Position numbers and translations under genes: made by a program. Below, piece after piece: positions 20,714 to 32,171 of a stretch of DNA of 51,413 bases. Position 1 is the first letter of the stretch. Each line of letters starts with the position of its first letter. The stretch is from Xanthoparmelia taractica (lineage: Eukaryota; Ascomycota; Lecanoromycetes; Lecanorales; Parmeliaceae): assembly GCA_033085395.1 (NCBI GenBank), contig JANQBS010000271.1, forward strand, positions 1 through 51,413. Direction: 5' to 3'. Under the pieces are notes generated by a model. The model saw nothing but the letters and a program-made list of their open reading frames with translations, made no database searches and was not told the DNA's origin.

Positions 20714-22573
20714 ATGTACACCTTGGTCGCCTGCTTAGCTGTAATCATCACGTTATGGTTCCTTCAAGGTCAAAGGTCGGCCATCAGACGCAACGGAAAG
20801 AGATTACCGTAAGCCTTACTCACAGTCAAGCCTGCCGTCTCTGAACTGAAACCGCAGACGGCCTCCGGGAACACTTCCCTTGGCCGGCAATGGCATCTGG
20901 TTTCTCCAGCCAAGGCATGAGCTGCTCGATTGGTTCGTTCGTTGTGAAAGACTTGTCGGATTCAACACCTTCGAGATCTCTGTACCATCCTTGCCACCAG
21001 GTATAGTGGTCAACGATCCCGCAAACGTGGAGCATGTCTTGAAGAACAATGACATCTTCATCAAGGGAGAATTCTTCCGAATCAGATCTTGGGACCTGTT
21101 CGGTATGTGATTAGTATAACCAACATCAGGTAGGGTTCTTGGGGTTATTGTCGATGACCTTGCTGACAACTGAATATCTTAGGTAATGGCATCATTAACG
21201 CTGATGGGGAAATGTGGAAGATTCAGCGAAAAGCTGGGCTTCGCTTCTTCAGTAATGCCAACCTAAAGACTTTCATGGAAAATGTTCTGCCCCCCATCTT
21301 TGCTGACACCGAGAAATCATTGGACGATGCCTCAAGAGACGGAAACGTCGTGGATCTCCAGATTGTGCTCTTGGATCTAACCACGCGCTTGATGGGCAAC
21401 ATGGCTTACGATGTATGTGCATCTTTTCACCCCCGTTCTACTGATTAGCATGGGTCATCTATGCTCCGTCCAATGTGTATCAAGGGAAATAAGCTGAACG
21501 ACCATTAATATATAGATCGATATGCCAGCGTCCTTACCATTCTCGAAGTCCTTCGACTTCGCCTCTGGCGCAACAGGAGAACGTTTTCAGAACCCGTTCT
21601 GGAAAATCAAAGAGTTCTTTTTTGGCGCCCCTCTTCGTAAGGCGGTCTTTGACACCAAGATTTTTGGCCGTAGCATCGTTTCTGCAGCAATCCAGAAGAG
21701 ACAGGACAAAAGTGCCTCGAGCAATTACGACATGGTCAAGAATGCGGATCCGCTGCAAAACAATTTGATTAATTCTCTGTTGGATCACATTGATGACCAT
21801 CAAGTCGTGGCTGATGCAGCAATGAACTATCTATCTGCGGGCATGTAGGCTCCACAGAACTCAACATACAATTACTGACCTTTGCTTCAGGTAGAGACAC
21901 CACAGCCCAATCTCTGACTTGGACACTCTATCTCCTAATGCGCCATCCAGAGGCACAAGAGAAGATACGCTCAGAGTTGCGCTCAACGTTTGCTGAAGCC
22001 AAAGACGAGCTTCCCTTGTCTTTTGACAAAGTGCAACCTTCATACCTGCCTTATGTATCGGCAGTCTTCAATGAGAGCTTGCGATTCTACCCACCGGTGC
22101 CTGTCGAGCTGAAAGAGTCCACAGCTGTAACGACGTTCCCGGATGGCACCTGGCTACCGAAAGGATCAGTAGTAATATGGGCCACTTGGGCAATGGGTCG
22201 CTCAAAGAACTTATGGGGTGACGACGCCGACACTTTCCGGCCTGAAAGATGGCTCATTGTTAGTGACGGGGGCGAACGATCGACTCTGAAGACCATGAGT
22301 GCTTTTGCATTCCCAGTCTTCAATGGAGGTCCCAGGGCATGCCTTGGCAAGAAAATGGCTGAGCTTCTGGCTGTTCACGTTATCGCTTGTCTGATCTGGA
22401 AGTATGAATTTGCGGAAATGTTTGACAAAGAGACCAAACCTGGAAAGGCTCCGAAGGAGAGAAAAAGCCAGAATAGCTTGACTTTGCCCATGGAGGGTGG
22501 CTTGCCTTGCTATATACGACGTAGGGACTCTGGGGCAAGGGAAATCCCTATGATATCTGGCCAATCGAGATGA
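20714..22573 (+). CDS. Cytochrome P450 monooxygenase, CYP52-like
   Basis: Exons: 20714-20808, 20858-21102, 21183-21412, 21516-21840, 21891-22573; phases close to 525 residues. An N-terminal anchor helix (YTLVACLAVIITLWFLQG) points to the ER membrane. The proline hinge RPPGTLPLAGNG, I-helix AGRDTTAQSLTW, K-helix ExxR (Glu360-Arg363 in NESLRFYPP), PERF-like FRPERW and heme loop FNGGPRACLGKKMA (Cys449) are all intact. The heme-loop style and overall pattern resemble the fatty-acid/alkane omega-hydroxylase group (CYP52 and relatives). Beside a type III PKS, the likely substrate is the alkyl chain of its product, which is an inference. Intron 4 has a GC donor. Confidence 0.95.
21841..21890 (+). 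other. GC-AG intron in the P450 gene
   Basis: Donor G|GCATGT at 21841 and acceptor TTCAG at 21890 give a 50 bp intron with a CTGAC branch word. It restores the invariant AGRDTT helix. The nearby GT at 21844 gives the wrong phase and an immediate stop. Confidence 0.8.
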
Positions 22574-23072
22574 GATTGCCTCTATTCCAGGAAAGTCCAG
22601 AAAACAGATTTGATGCGGTTTAGGATCTTAGGAGAAGGGCTATTCTTTGGACAAGATACCTGCAATAAAGGACCATCTCCCAGACATGGCCTACTAAATC
22701 AAATATACATGGGTTTACCCTTGCTCATTGATTGCTGTGACCGCAGGTAGTATCTACCTGGACAATTGACCCTGTACATAGACGATAAGTGCTTCCATTC
22801 AAACACATCGATATCAAACGTTTCCTACCAAACGTTTCCTCCGGAAGGTTCTCTGGCGCCGAGCCTTTGCCACAACACCATATTCTTCCGTTACAATTTG
22901 CGATCTTGTCTACAGCACCTCCAGAAATCCAAAACTGGTCGCCCGTTCCCTAGGTAAGTGTCGGGCTATTAGGACGCTCTAATTCCTATCCTTCAAGCTT
23001 GATCTATACCTCAGTCCAGTATATTCTATATCTACTACAACCCGATACTCTATTTCTTACGCCCTTCAACCC
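22574..23072. other. Spacer and unresolved 5' part of the kinase-like gene
   Basis: This contains the P450 3' end and a CT-rich stretch. A donor-like CCTAG|GTAAGTG at 22955 and acceptor-like words near 23005 and 23080 suggest that a first exon of the next gene lies here, but I could not place its ATG. Confidence 0.4.
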
Positions 23073-24385
23073 TTGATACTAAAGTATTTTACATTGGATT
23101 TACGACCACTGGGGTTCGGAGGATACCAATGGGAAGGGTTGTCAGTCTATGCTGAGGACAACACTTATCGGTACGAGGTCCAGTCATTTTATGACAACAT
23201 CAACTGGAACGCTCTTTGCCGATTTGCTTCGAAGCTCAACGATGGCAAGGATTGTGCACCCGATCCCCAGTGGACTCTTGGGGGGACGCCACCTGGTCCG
23301 CATCATCAATTTTCATGATGCTTCACGATGGATTGCAAGGCTTCGAATGACCACCAGTATGAGCGAAGATGAACAGAATGGGCTACTTCAAAGAGAAGTC
23401 GATTGTCTCCAGTTGGTAAAGGAACGAACTACTGTACCCGTTCCAATGGTTTTTGGTCACATGGCGAGTACTCAGAATGAGATTGGCGCGCCCTTTATGC
23501 TGATGGAATGCTTGCCTGGCAATACTGGAGTGGACTTGAATCATGATAACGCACCCGGTGTGCCCTCCAAGTACAAATCCTCGTTCTATAAGGAAATGGC
23601 AAGGCTTCAGGTAGGTTCATCTTGGTTTTGCACTTTCCCTTATTAGCTCTAACGAAAACGTAGACGGAAATCTCATCGATAACGTTCTCCAAGATCGGGG
23701 CTATTGTTCGACTAGAAGACGGTACATACGACGTAGGCCCTCTTCCCAAAATTGGCGGACCATTCAACACAGGAACAGAGTACTTGACGGCCTGGGCAGA
23801 ATCTGCCCAATTCCCCAACTTATTGGAGGCAGAATACGGCTGTGCGGGGTGGTACGACGAGATAATGCCTCAGATCGCGGAATTCCCTCACAAGCTTGAG
23901 GAACTCGCAGCGAGTATTCCCGTGCGAGACCACGGTCCATTCCCTCTTTTCCACAGAGATTTTGGTCACAATAACATTCTCGTCGTTGATGACTACAAAG
24001 TAGTCGGTGTTGTCGATTGGGAGCATGTATACTCGGTACCTTGGGAATGTGTTTATTTTCCGATGACAATGTTGGTTGTGCCGGCTCCGATGGATGCACC
24101 ATATAACTATGACGAGAACGGTAAAGCCACAAACGCGGACATTAGGACCGACATTCTTGACCAAGCAAAATATATCAATAAAGTGAAACAAGTGGAGCAA
24201 AGCAAAGGGTTATCGCCCTTACTGTCGGACATCAGGACCTTGCGTACGCAATGAAACTCTACACAGAGGATGGTAAGTTTGGCTGGTATAGCAAGGTTCT
24301 TGATGTCTGTCATCTCAGGAAGCGGAGGGAAGGAGAAGAGGAATTGGATGTCTTTGAGGGAGCAGGCAACTCGGAGGGTCTGTGA
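23073..24385 (+). CDS. APH/choline-kinase-fold phosphotransferase, frameshifted
   Basis: Fragments of one protein lie in two frames. The N-part (NWNALCRFASKLNDG) ends at an out-of-frame TGA. The next part (RHLVRIINFHDASRWIARLR) continues in another frame, the switch lying at a six-G run, 23280-23285. A 53 bp intron at 23611-23663 joins MARLQ to TEISSITFSK. The catalytic core is intact: LFHRDFGHNNILV (Brenner-type HxD...N) and VVGVVDWEHVYS. A stop follows at 24254. A DLAYAMKLYTEDGKFGWYS tail resumes in another frame up to 24385, reachable by a weak intron 24183-24235 or through a second indel. Such APH-like genes are numerous in ascomycetes and rarely characterised; the substrate is unknown. 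The first exon is unresolved. It may be a young pseudogene or carry a sequencing error. Confidence 0.72.
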
Positions 24386-25064
24386 CAGGGCTCTCCCACC
24401 TACGAGGGTTGTCAAGCTGCTCTTTGATCTCAAGCTGCTCCTCGTACTATATCGGTCTTTCTTTGAATTTTCTTGCGCTTGCACAGGCTTGACCAGCCAC
24501 TTGAATGAGCCTCGCATCGAGCCTTAATCCGATATTGTCAGGTAGCATTCTATCTTGTTAACTGCAGCATACATAGAGGAGAGGCTATGTATTCGCAAAT
24601 ACCTTTAGCCCTAGCTTATGGAGAATGTAAAGGCTTTGCATTCTGATCATGTTGTTACTAATGATCTAGATATACCAATAGGAAAAAGTAGGCGTGGAGG
24701 ACAATGCTTTTGAACCTCGGAGTTTAGCGCATGACAATACAACGCTTGGTATAATTAGGTACCGTAGATACGCCTATATTTTCGATCTCGTTACGCTAGA
24801 ATTTTAGTATTAGATTACCTTAGTATTTAGAATAAAGAATATCATCTTACCGTAATTTATCTATGCTACACTCTATAAGAAGTTGTGATGAACTGTCAGA
24901 CCTTACCTCGTAAAAGAGAACTAATCTACGGCTGAAAAGCGGACTAATGGTTACATTCGTATTTACACTTAGCGTTGGCTGAGGTTTGAAAGGTACTGCG
25001 GACGGCTCTTGCACCTCCGAGTTCTGTAGAGCTTCCGTGCTTAACGCACAGGCAACAACTTAAT
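24386..25064. other. Spacer with a small AT-rich, RIP-like patch
   Basis: From about 24,560 to 24,960 the sequence becomes rich in TA steps and poor in CA/TG, unlike its flanks and like the right-hand RIP block. No coding remnant is recognised in it. The last 100 bp lead into the P5CR gene. Confidence 0.5.
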
Positions 25065-26145
25065 ATGTCAGCTAACGAGGCAGAATTGGATGGCTACCTA
25101 GCATCTGGGGAACAGAAAGGCAATAATGGCACTTTGACGGTCCTAGGATGCGGTGCGTATGTATTCGTGCAAAGCCTTTCTTGTTTACCCAAGCTAAGGT
25201 CCATGCGCTCAAGGTACTCTCGGTATCGCTATCCTCTCCGGCATACTCTCTTCCCTGTCTGAGCAGACGTCTGCGCGTTCGACCAATGGTACCACTACAC
25301 CTTTAGAAGGGCCCCCTCCTCGCACCCCCTCCCGCTTTATAGCCTGCGTCACGCGCCCTACGTCTGCAAAACGAATCAATACAGAGCTTTCACACCTGAC
25401 ATCTGCCCTAACGATCTTACAAAATGAAAATCTCAAGGGTGTTCGGGATGCAGATGTTGTGCTGCTCGCGTGTAAACCCTACAACCTCTCTGCCGTGCTT
25501 CAAGAGGAAGGCATACGGGAGGCATTAGCAGGCAAACTTCTGATCAGTATCCTGGCTGGTGTGCCCGTCGCTCAGATCGAAGACGCTATCTACGGTGAAG
25601 GTAGCAATGAGACTTCAGCAGCAAACCCCGCCGTGGACGGCCGCTGCAGAATCGTGCGGGTTATGCCAAACACTGCTTCTCTGATACGAGAATCCATGAC
25701 CGTCATCGCATCTTCCAATCCTCCGCTTCCACAGTCCCTTGATGCTCTGATCTCCTGGATATTCACTCGTATAGGGCGGGTCGTTCACCTTCCCCCAGCG
25801 TCAATGGATGCCAGCACAGCACTTTGTGGCTCCGGACCAGCATTTTTCGCACTAGTACTTGAGGCTATGGCAGATGGAGCTGTAGCTATGGGCTTGCCTA
25901 GAGCTGAAGCACAGGTAATGGCCGCGCAAACAATGAGAGGGACTGCCGGGCTGGTGCTTAATGGGGAGCATCCGGCTATGGTAAGGGAGAAGGTTAGCAC
26001 GCCAGGAGGCTGCACCATTGGAGGATTGCTTGTGCTTGAGGAGGGGAGTCTTAGAGGGACAGTAGCTAGGAGTGTGAGGGAGGCTACGGTGGTGGCTAGC
26101 CAATTGGGCAAGGGTATGCAAGGGGTCAATGGGACAAGATTCTAG
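25065..26145 (+). CDS. PRO3: Pyrroline-5-carboxylate reductase
   Basis: Exons 25065-25152 and 25214-26145 give 339 residues. The enzyme reduces P5C to proline with NAD(P)H, the last step of proline synthesis. The dinucleotide-binding loop VLGCGTLGIAILSGIL is created across the intron. Further landmarks are ADVVLLACKPYNLSAVL, RIVRVMPNTASLIRESMTV and the family signature in STPGGCTIGGLLVLEEG followed by the ARSVREAT helix. Compared with bacterial ProC there is an extra loop after the first strand (TPLEGPPPRTPSRF), common in fungi. The start ATG follows a normal leader. Confidence 0.96.
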
Positions 26146-26687
26146 TCTATATGGTTCAAAGGACTCTAGTCAGAGTTGATAGAAAAAGAAAGAGACCCAT
26201 TCACTTGACTAGACACAATTGTCAGGTGGAGGATCGTTGCAATTGCCCTTCAACCGGATAGGAGATGACTCTTCATAAATCTTTTTTTTTTTTTTAGTAT
26301 GGCGTATGTTGAAGCGCGTTTATATCGTCTATTGTGCGGCGCGGAGCCCACTTCTTATTGGAAGCTCTGAACGGATGTTCACAACCCATTTGAACCACAC
26401 TCAACCAAAGAAAGGATGCAACCGTGAGGTCTGTCTATTTACGCTTTCTTCATAACCTGTTGAACCACTGACAGGTCAATCCAGGACATTTCGTATCTCA
26501 TAGCATCCTAGGGGGACTGTGACCTAGGAAATAAGCCAAATCACTACCAGTAAGTCGTCTTTAATCCTGCCCATCCTTTCTAGCTTCCTCGTTATGGGAA
26601 ACCGTCGTTACTGGGTCGTGTACGGTGCACGTTCCCTCGCCAATCTTGGAGTCACTTCTTATGCCCTTTCCTCTCGACTCATTCAAC
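26146..26687. other. Intergenic region
   Basis: A T-run of 14 lies at 26282-26295. There is no gene. The right part is the leader of the next gene, where an alternative ATG at 26661 would add nine residues. Confidence 0.5.
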
Positions 26688-27815
26688 ATGGATCGGGCAT
26701 ATGTTAGAGAGAAACTGGAGCTGCTGCGCGCGGGGCTGCCCGCTACCATTGAAAGGATGCAACATGAGCGGCAGTCGATAACCCAGACAGCTAACACAGT
26801 ACCGCCTCCTATAGTGGCTGCAGGAAATGTCCCACCCCCACTCCCTCCCTCAGTGGAGGCAGCATACAAAAAGAAATGCATCGAGCTCAAGCGTCGCCTG
26901 ATCGAGGTCGACGAAGACAATGACGCAAAACGTCTTCGGATCGCCCGTCTCCACCAGGGCATCCGCAAAATGCGTCTCGAACGCGCGTATCTGCTTGAAG
27001 CACTGGCAAAGCGCCAAAGGAAGAATGGGAGTAGTGTCGACGGATTCCCCATGGCCTATGATGAAGAGAGCGAAGGAAGTAGTGAGGGACCGCCGACTGT
27101 ATGATATGCAAGCCTAATAGCTAGCACACGTCCTTCAGCTCAAGAAACCAGGCCACTAACTGCTCTCTTGCAGCCAAATGAAAAGCCTCTCCGCTCCAAG
27201 CGCAGCCATCGCCGCCCGGTCAGCTCACCGCCTCCAATTCTCGGACCGCAATTTCCACGTCCTATCGCCCCATCTCAAGGCCACTCAATCTCCGCGTTGG
27301 ACGTTCCTGGCAATCATCCGTTCCGCGAGTCTTCGTACCACCAAGCCCCAACTACGAACGGTCATCCCGGCATGCACTTCCAGCCTCACCAGTCACCATA
27401 TGTTTCTACTGTCGCTCGTGATCATCCACAGCAAATCCTACCCCGTACCGCGCCACCCCCAATAAACGCGTTTGAAGACTTTCTCGAAAACTACGTTCAA
27501 GCTCGCCCCAACGAATTCCCAGCTCGCAATCCTGACGAGCTACTGCAGTACGCGCGCGCTGCATGGGACGACCCGGAAAAAACCGAGTTCAGACGTGTGT
27601 ACGAAGAGAGATACGTGCGCCGCTACCAGGATTACGTGGAAAGGGTAAATGAGCTCGAGGAGCGGGAGAGATATGGGCGTGAGCGCGGCTACGAGCAAAG
27701 GGGTAGAGCTGGACGCTATGAGGAGAGGGAAGTGGAGCGAGAGTTGCCGCCACCACCACCAGCGCCCGCTACTGGAGCTGGCCCCCTTGGGGGGTTCACG
27801 AGCATTAATGGTTAA
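26688..27815 (+). CDS. Coiled-coil protein, possible INO80 complex subunit F-like
   Basis: Exons 26688-27098 and 27174-27815 give 350 residues; the ATG at 26688 has the better context (AACATGG). After a short helical start (MDRAYVREKLELLRAGLPAT) a strongly charged coiled coil runs from about residue 65 to 110 (YKKKCIELKRRLIEVDEDND, then KMRLERAYLLEALAKR). A disordered P-, H- and Q-rich middle follows. A second structured part (INAFEDFLENYVQARPNEF to RRYQDYVERVNELEERE) ends in an R/E-rich and poly-proline tail. The coiled coil resembles the TFPT/INO80F-type helix of INO80 chromatin remodellers. I infer a nuclear chromatin role but am not sure of it. Confidence 0.6.
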
Positions 27816-28401
27816 GAGCGTTTTACGACAGCCTTCTTTCAGCAGAGGATATCCCCATTGACCGATGTGGTTCGAATCATGGAACATTCATCCGCCTATC
27901 CACGCTTTTCATACCCACCACGTGCGGATATGCGGATACGCACGCTAATGATAGAGCCCAATGTGCTCACTCACGGCAAAGGCCCGCAGCCTACATGTTG
28001 CTGCATCTAGCCTATAAAATTTCGGTTAGATCCAGAGGAATGAAAGCCAATACGAATCAGTCATTATCCGTCCAGATATTGTAGACTTCCACACCAATAT
28101 TCATGAGTCATTCTTCCTTCATATTATATACGTAGTGTGAGGATTCGTTTATGTAGGATAGGGATCAGCCCTTCACATATGTACAGAATTTTTCAACTTT
28201 CCAGCCAACCTATGGACAATAGTTGCAGGCCCGTTGCCAACATCGAGCCAAAGGAAGCATCGCATGCATGCTGTTGGGTTGCCCCACTCATTTTTAGGTA
28301 ATCAGGTACTCCTCCTTCCCTTTAGATCCCTCAAATGCCCTGGTAGATGCCTGGCTGCTGGCTGGGTAAAACCATTTCTCCTGTATGTCGGGAGCAGCTG
28401 T
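27816..28401. other. Convergent intergenic region
   Basis: This lies between the 3' ends of the coiled-coil gene (+) and the DUF155 gene (-). It is 3'-UTR-like sequence with no additional gene or repeat seen. Confidence 0.6.
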
Positions 28402-30079
28402 TCAGTCGACGCCAGCGTACAAGTCCACGACAATATTGATCGCCGCAACAAGGATCTCGGCGGCGATGAGGACGATGACTGAAACCTTGATTTTAGCATC
28501 GAAAGCTTACACTGGCGCCGAGTTCCAAGATCCAGGCAAAAGTGTTGGGGCGGGACTTACCAATCCACTCCAGATACTCCCCATGCTTCGTCCCCACCTG
28601 ATCCTTCAACACGGCGAGCAGATCCCCAATGACGCTCAACCTCTCCGTCAACAACCCCACCCTCTGGTCCATTTCCAGATAACTCCTCACGGCCGCATAC
28701 ACGGGCTCTAAACTCGGCTCCGCCCACATTAGCTCCGGACTATCGAGCACCGATCCTTGTAAGTGTATGTTGATGCGCAGAATAAACAGCTGGCCGATCT
28801 GCTGATGGATTTGCCGGCGACTGAGAGCGATGGAGCCGGTCAGGGCGATCTCGGCGGGAAGAGGGGAGGTGAGGGTGATTGTGGTTGTTAGGAGGTCTTC
28901 GAAGAGGGAAGTCTTGACGCTTTGAGCCAAGGCGTGGGAGATGGCGAGTTTGGTCATGTAGTTCTTCTTCTCACGGAGGGAGATGAAATCATTGTATATT
29001 CGAGCCTGGTACTCCCGGGTGTAGTAGAAGTTGAAATTCTCCGTTTGCACGTCGTCTTCGCTGAGCTTCTCGGTTTCAAACTTCGCGATTTCTTTGAGGA
29101 AACGCTGTTCTTGTGGTAATGTCATGCCCCAGATCACCACGGTGCCGTAATCGAAAAGAAAGACTTCCGGCGTGTGGACTTGGGTGTCGAAGTCCAGGGT
29201 TGAGAGGGAGGGAGGAGAGGGCTGGTCCATTTCGAGAGCAGTGTGGTTGGGGATGGAAGATTCGCCATTGTCCAGCGTGGTGTCGCCGGCGGATGTGGTG
29301 AGATCAATGAGGTCTTCGCGGCGGGTATGAGCATTTTCGTCGACCTCAAGGGCTGAGTCGGAGTATCTGCGCTCTCGGCTTTTGGGTAGCTCGTGCTCGT
29401 CGAGGTAAGGACCTTCATTGTCGCTCGAGTCGGAAGGTCTGTCGCTTTTCGGTCGGCCGTAAGTGAAGGGAGAGTATATGCATTCGTCGAACAACTTCGG
29501 GGCCGTGCCTCTTGTCCGAACCTTACCTTTGAGGTATTTCATGAGGCCGTCGAGTCGGTAGGAACTCGCTGTGCAGTACGCCGTGACCCGAGGCAGCTTG
29601 TCTCTGTCTGCTTTCCCCAGCCTTGCTGCGTCTCTTCTCGCAGTCGGGTCTTTTATCCTCGTAAATTGCGAATAGACGTCCCTCCCGCTCTCTTCGTCCG
29701 GCCCATCCTCCCCAGGATCCGGGTTGGGTAAGAGCTTCAGCTTCTGCGCGTTCTTTGTCGTTCTCTGAGGTCCAATTTTGGACGCGGGGGGTAGCATGGG
29801 CGGCTGAGAAAGCGGAGAGCCATGACTATTCCTCCTTCTGAGTTTGCTATTCAGCGCCGAGAGCTTTGGCGGGCCGGCCGACGAATGTCCAATCGCAGGG
29901 AAACTCGGGGATGATTGAGGAACAGGATGCAGAGGTGAGGTAGAGTCTGTAGGACTGTTTGGATCGTTGATGGTAGCGCGTGGGCTGAATGTGACGGTTC
30001 TTTGTGGTTTGGAAGGATTGGGGCTTGAGGGTGTTGGCGGTGGTAAGAGCGGGGATGTCTCCGTAGAGGCGGAAGCCAT
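28402..30079 (-). CDS. DUF155 protein of the Rmd1/Sif2 family
   Basis: Exons 30079-28561 and 28478-28402 give 531 residues. The first ~125 residues are disordered, with SP/TP-rich stretches. The DUF155 core begins with KLPRVTAYCTASSYRLDGLM and includes EVFLFDYGTVVIWGM, the FNFYYTREYQARIYNDFISL block, LAISHALAQSVKTSLFE and ELMWAEPSLEPVYAAVRSYLE. The short second exon supplies the membrane helix IVLIAAEILVAAINIVVDLY just before the C-terminus, as is usual for the family. Yeast Rmd1 is needed for meiotic nuclear division, fission-yeast Sif2 was found through Sad1, and the human relative RMND1 is mitochondrial. Location here is not evident. Confidence 0.92.
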
Positions 30080-30589
30080 TGCAGGTATGAAGATGTTGTT
30101 TCTGACACGGGTTTATGTATACATTATCCTAGATCTCGCAACCCTTTGGGTTCTTGACAGGCGTTGACGGGCGTGTAGTAGTATCATAGCGAATCGGCGA
30201 ATATAAATACCTCTATAATTCGACGTCTTTCAAGGCGCACGTCAAGGTCAAATTCTCCGATCTCCCCGTGCTTGGCAACAGACTTTATTTATTCACCTTA
30301 TTTTTACCGGCCAAGATAAAAGTGTGGCCCTAAGGCTAATCTTCATTGGGTCCTGGATTTCGCAAAGTTCCCACTACTCTACTTGAAGACATCTAACTCT
30401 AGCTATATGAAAGTGGAGTGTATTCACATATAGCACTCAAACAGCTCCCAATCCCTGCAACTTTCTCAGAATCCAAATGTTGGCGCTCGTAGCTAGATCA
30501 AACCTATGCCTAATACCCTGCTTACGACTCACCTGCTGAGGCTTGACCGCGTAAATGTGCTTGCTGTTAGAGCCAAAGCACAACAGTCA
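30080..30589. other. Intergenic region, promoter of the DUF155 gene
   Basis: This lies between the DUF155 start and the 3' end of the next gene. It is AT-rich with no gene seen. Confidence 0.55.
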
Positions 30590-32027
30590 TCATCTCCTCC
30601 GTACGAAGCCACCACCAAGCTTTCGGCGTGGAACCGCAATCTCGCCTTTGAAACCTCGTCGACCACTGAGCCAGGACTCTCTGAGGGTTTTGCTGACCTG
30701 GGAAGATTTCGGAGGGAGGATAGACCGATTGTCTTGTAGGACACGGATGGTGACGCCGCCCCGCTTAATGTCTTTGGGCGGCTTTGATTCGAGATCGAGG
30801 AATTTGCGCTTTTGGCGGACAGCTACTTTGCTGTCCGGGAACGTAGATGTGGGAGCGCGGACGACAGGTTGTGCTGCAAGGATCTCTTCTGGAAGTAACA
30901 GTGGTAGTGGCGTCTTTCCGGAGGTTCTTGAGTTCGCAGGTGGTCTCCAGCCCTCGTCGCTAATGACGCTTGGAAATTTGCCTGTGGACTTGGACCCTCC
31001 GACAGGCGTCTGACCATCTGCTTCAGCATTTTTAGCCGACGATGCTTTTGTCCTCCGATCTTCAGTCGACGGCTTGTCGTTGTATTGGGGATCCTTTGCT
31101 GACTTCGCTTGCAGCCTCAGCCGCTGATCATGTTCTCTGCGTTTGTGTTTCTTTTCTTCCTTTTGCCTACGCGCCATCAGCCATCTCAGGTCTTACGGTT
31201 TAGAAAGCGTAGTCTCGAAGGACATACCTTGCAGTAACCCTAGCCGCTTCCAGTGCTGATATGCGTGCCTTATCAAAGCCTGCTGATGCCGAGACTGTCT
31301 CAGGCGCCTCGTTCCCACTTTCAGTTTCACCCTCAGATACGTCTTCCTGACGTTCTTTCCGTTTTTCGATGCCAGTTGAAGAAATTGTCTCTGGAACCTC
31401 GATATCTTCGCTACCAAACCGTTTGTGGGTAGCCTTAGTAGCTGTGCCAATGAACGTTCCTGGCCTTTTTCCAATGTTTTTACTATCCGCACCGTTCTTG
31501 TCCACATTAGCAATCCCTTCCGAGACTTTTCTTCTCTTCTTCCTTGTTGCGAATTCGGTGCCTATTTTCACCTGGTCATATCCGTCCGATACTTCATTTC
31601 CTGAACCTTGTATCTGAATGGGCTTACTCATAGCCACCTCTGTGGTATTGTTTTCCTTATCGTCGTCGACAGTTCGATCCGAAGCGACCACAGGCGTCGA
31701 TGTAGAAGTGGGACGAACGCCCGGCGAAGAGGGCTCCTGATCTGACTCATTGTGACCTATTATGTGAGCAGCGTCACCATTTTTGGTATCTGCAGCACCG
31801 TTTCTGCGGGGCCGGCCTGGCTTGCGTTTGTTGGAGGAAGCTGCTGCGTCGCCATTCGATTTTACTGATCTCCGCCTCTTCTTGGCCACGGGCTGTGCTG
31901 GCAATTCTTTTCCTCCGTTGCCAATCTTTCTCTTTTTCTCAGGTACCACAACTTGCGGATACAAAAAGTCTGAGGCTTGGGTAACACCACCAGCCGGCGT
32001 ATTATCTTGGCTTCTTGTAAATACCAT
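30590..32027 (-). CDS. UTP16: U3 snoRNA-associated protein, Utp16-like
   Basis: Exons 32027-31228 and 31166-30590 give 458 residues. The protein is basic and largely disordered, with nuclear-localisation-like runs (KKRRRSVKSN, KRKPGRPRRNG) and an acidic region (EDVSEGETESGNEAPETVS). The conserved block, ARVTAR spliced to QKEEKKHKRREHDQRLRLQA and then LPLLLPEEILAA, fits the U3_snoRNA_assoc family (PF08297). In yeast Utp16 belongs to the small-subunit processome that makes 18S rRNA in the nucleolus. The start is uncertain: the frame is open upstream to an ATG at 32156 and the stretch TELEQAAERG just before the chosen Met looks coding, so the protein may be about 43 residues longer. Confidence 0.8.
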
Positions 32028-32171
32028 GCCTCGCTCAGCGGCTTGTTCTAGCTCTGTTAATATCTGCTGATCGACCTGGAAGCTGAACCGTAAGTCACTG
32101 GAGACGTTGTATGAGAGAAAGAAGGCTGCCAAGGAGTGTAAAATTGTCGAAAACATGGATTTGTGGGTCAA

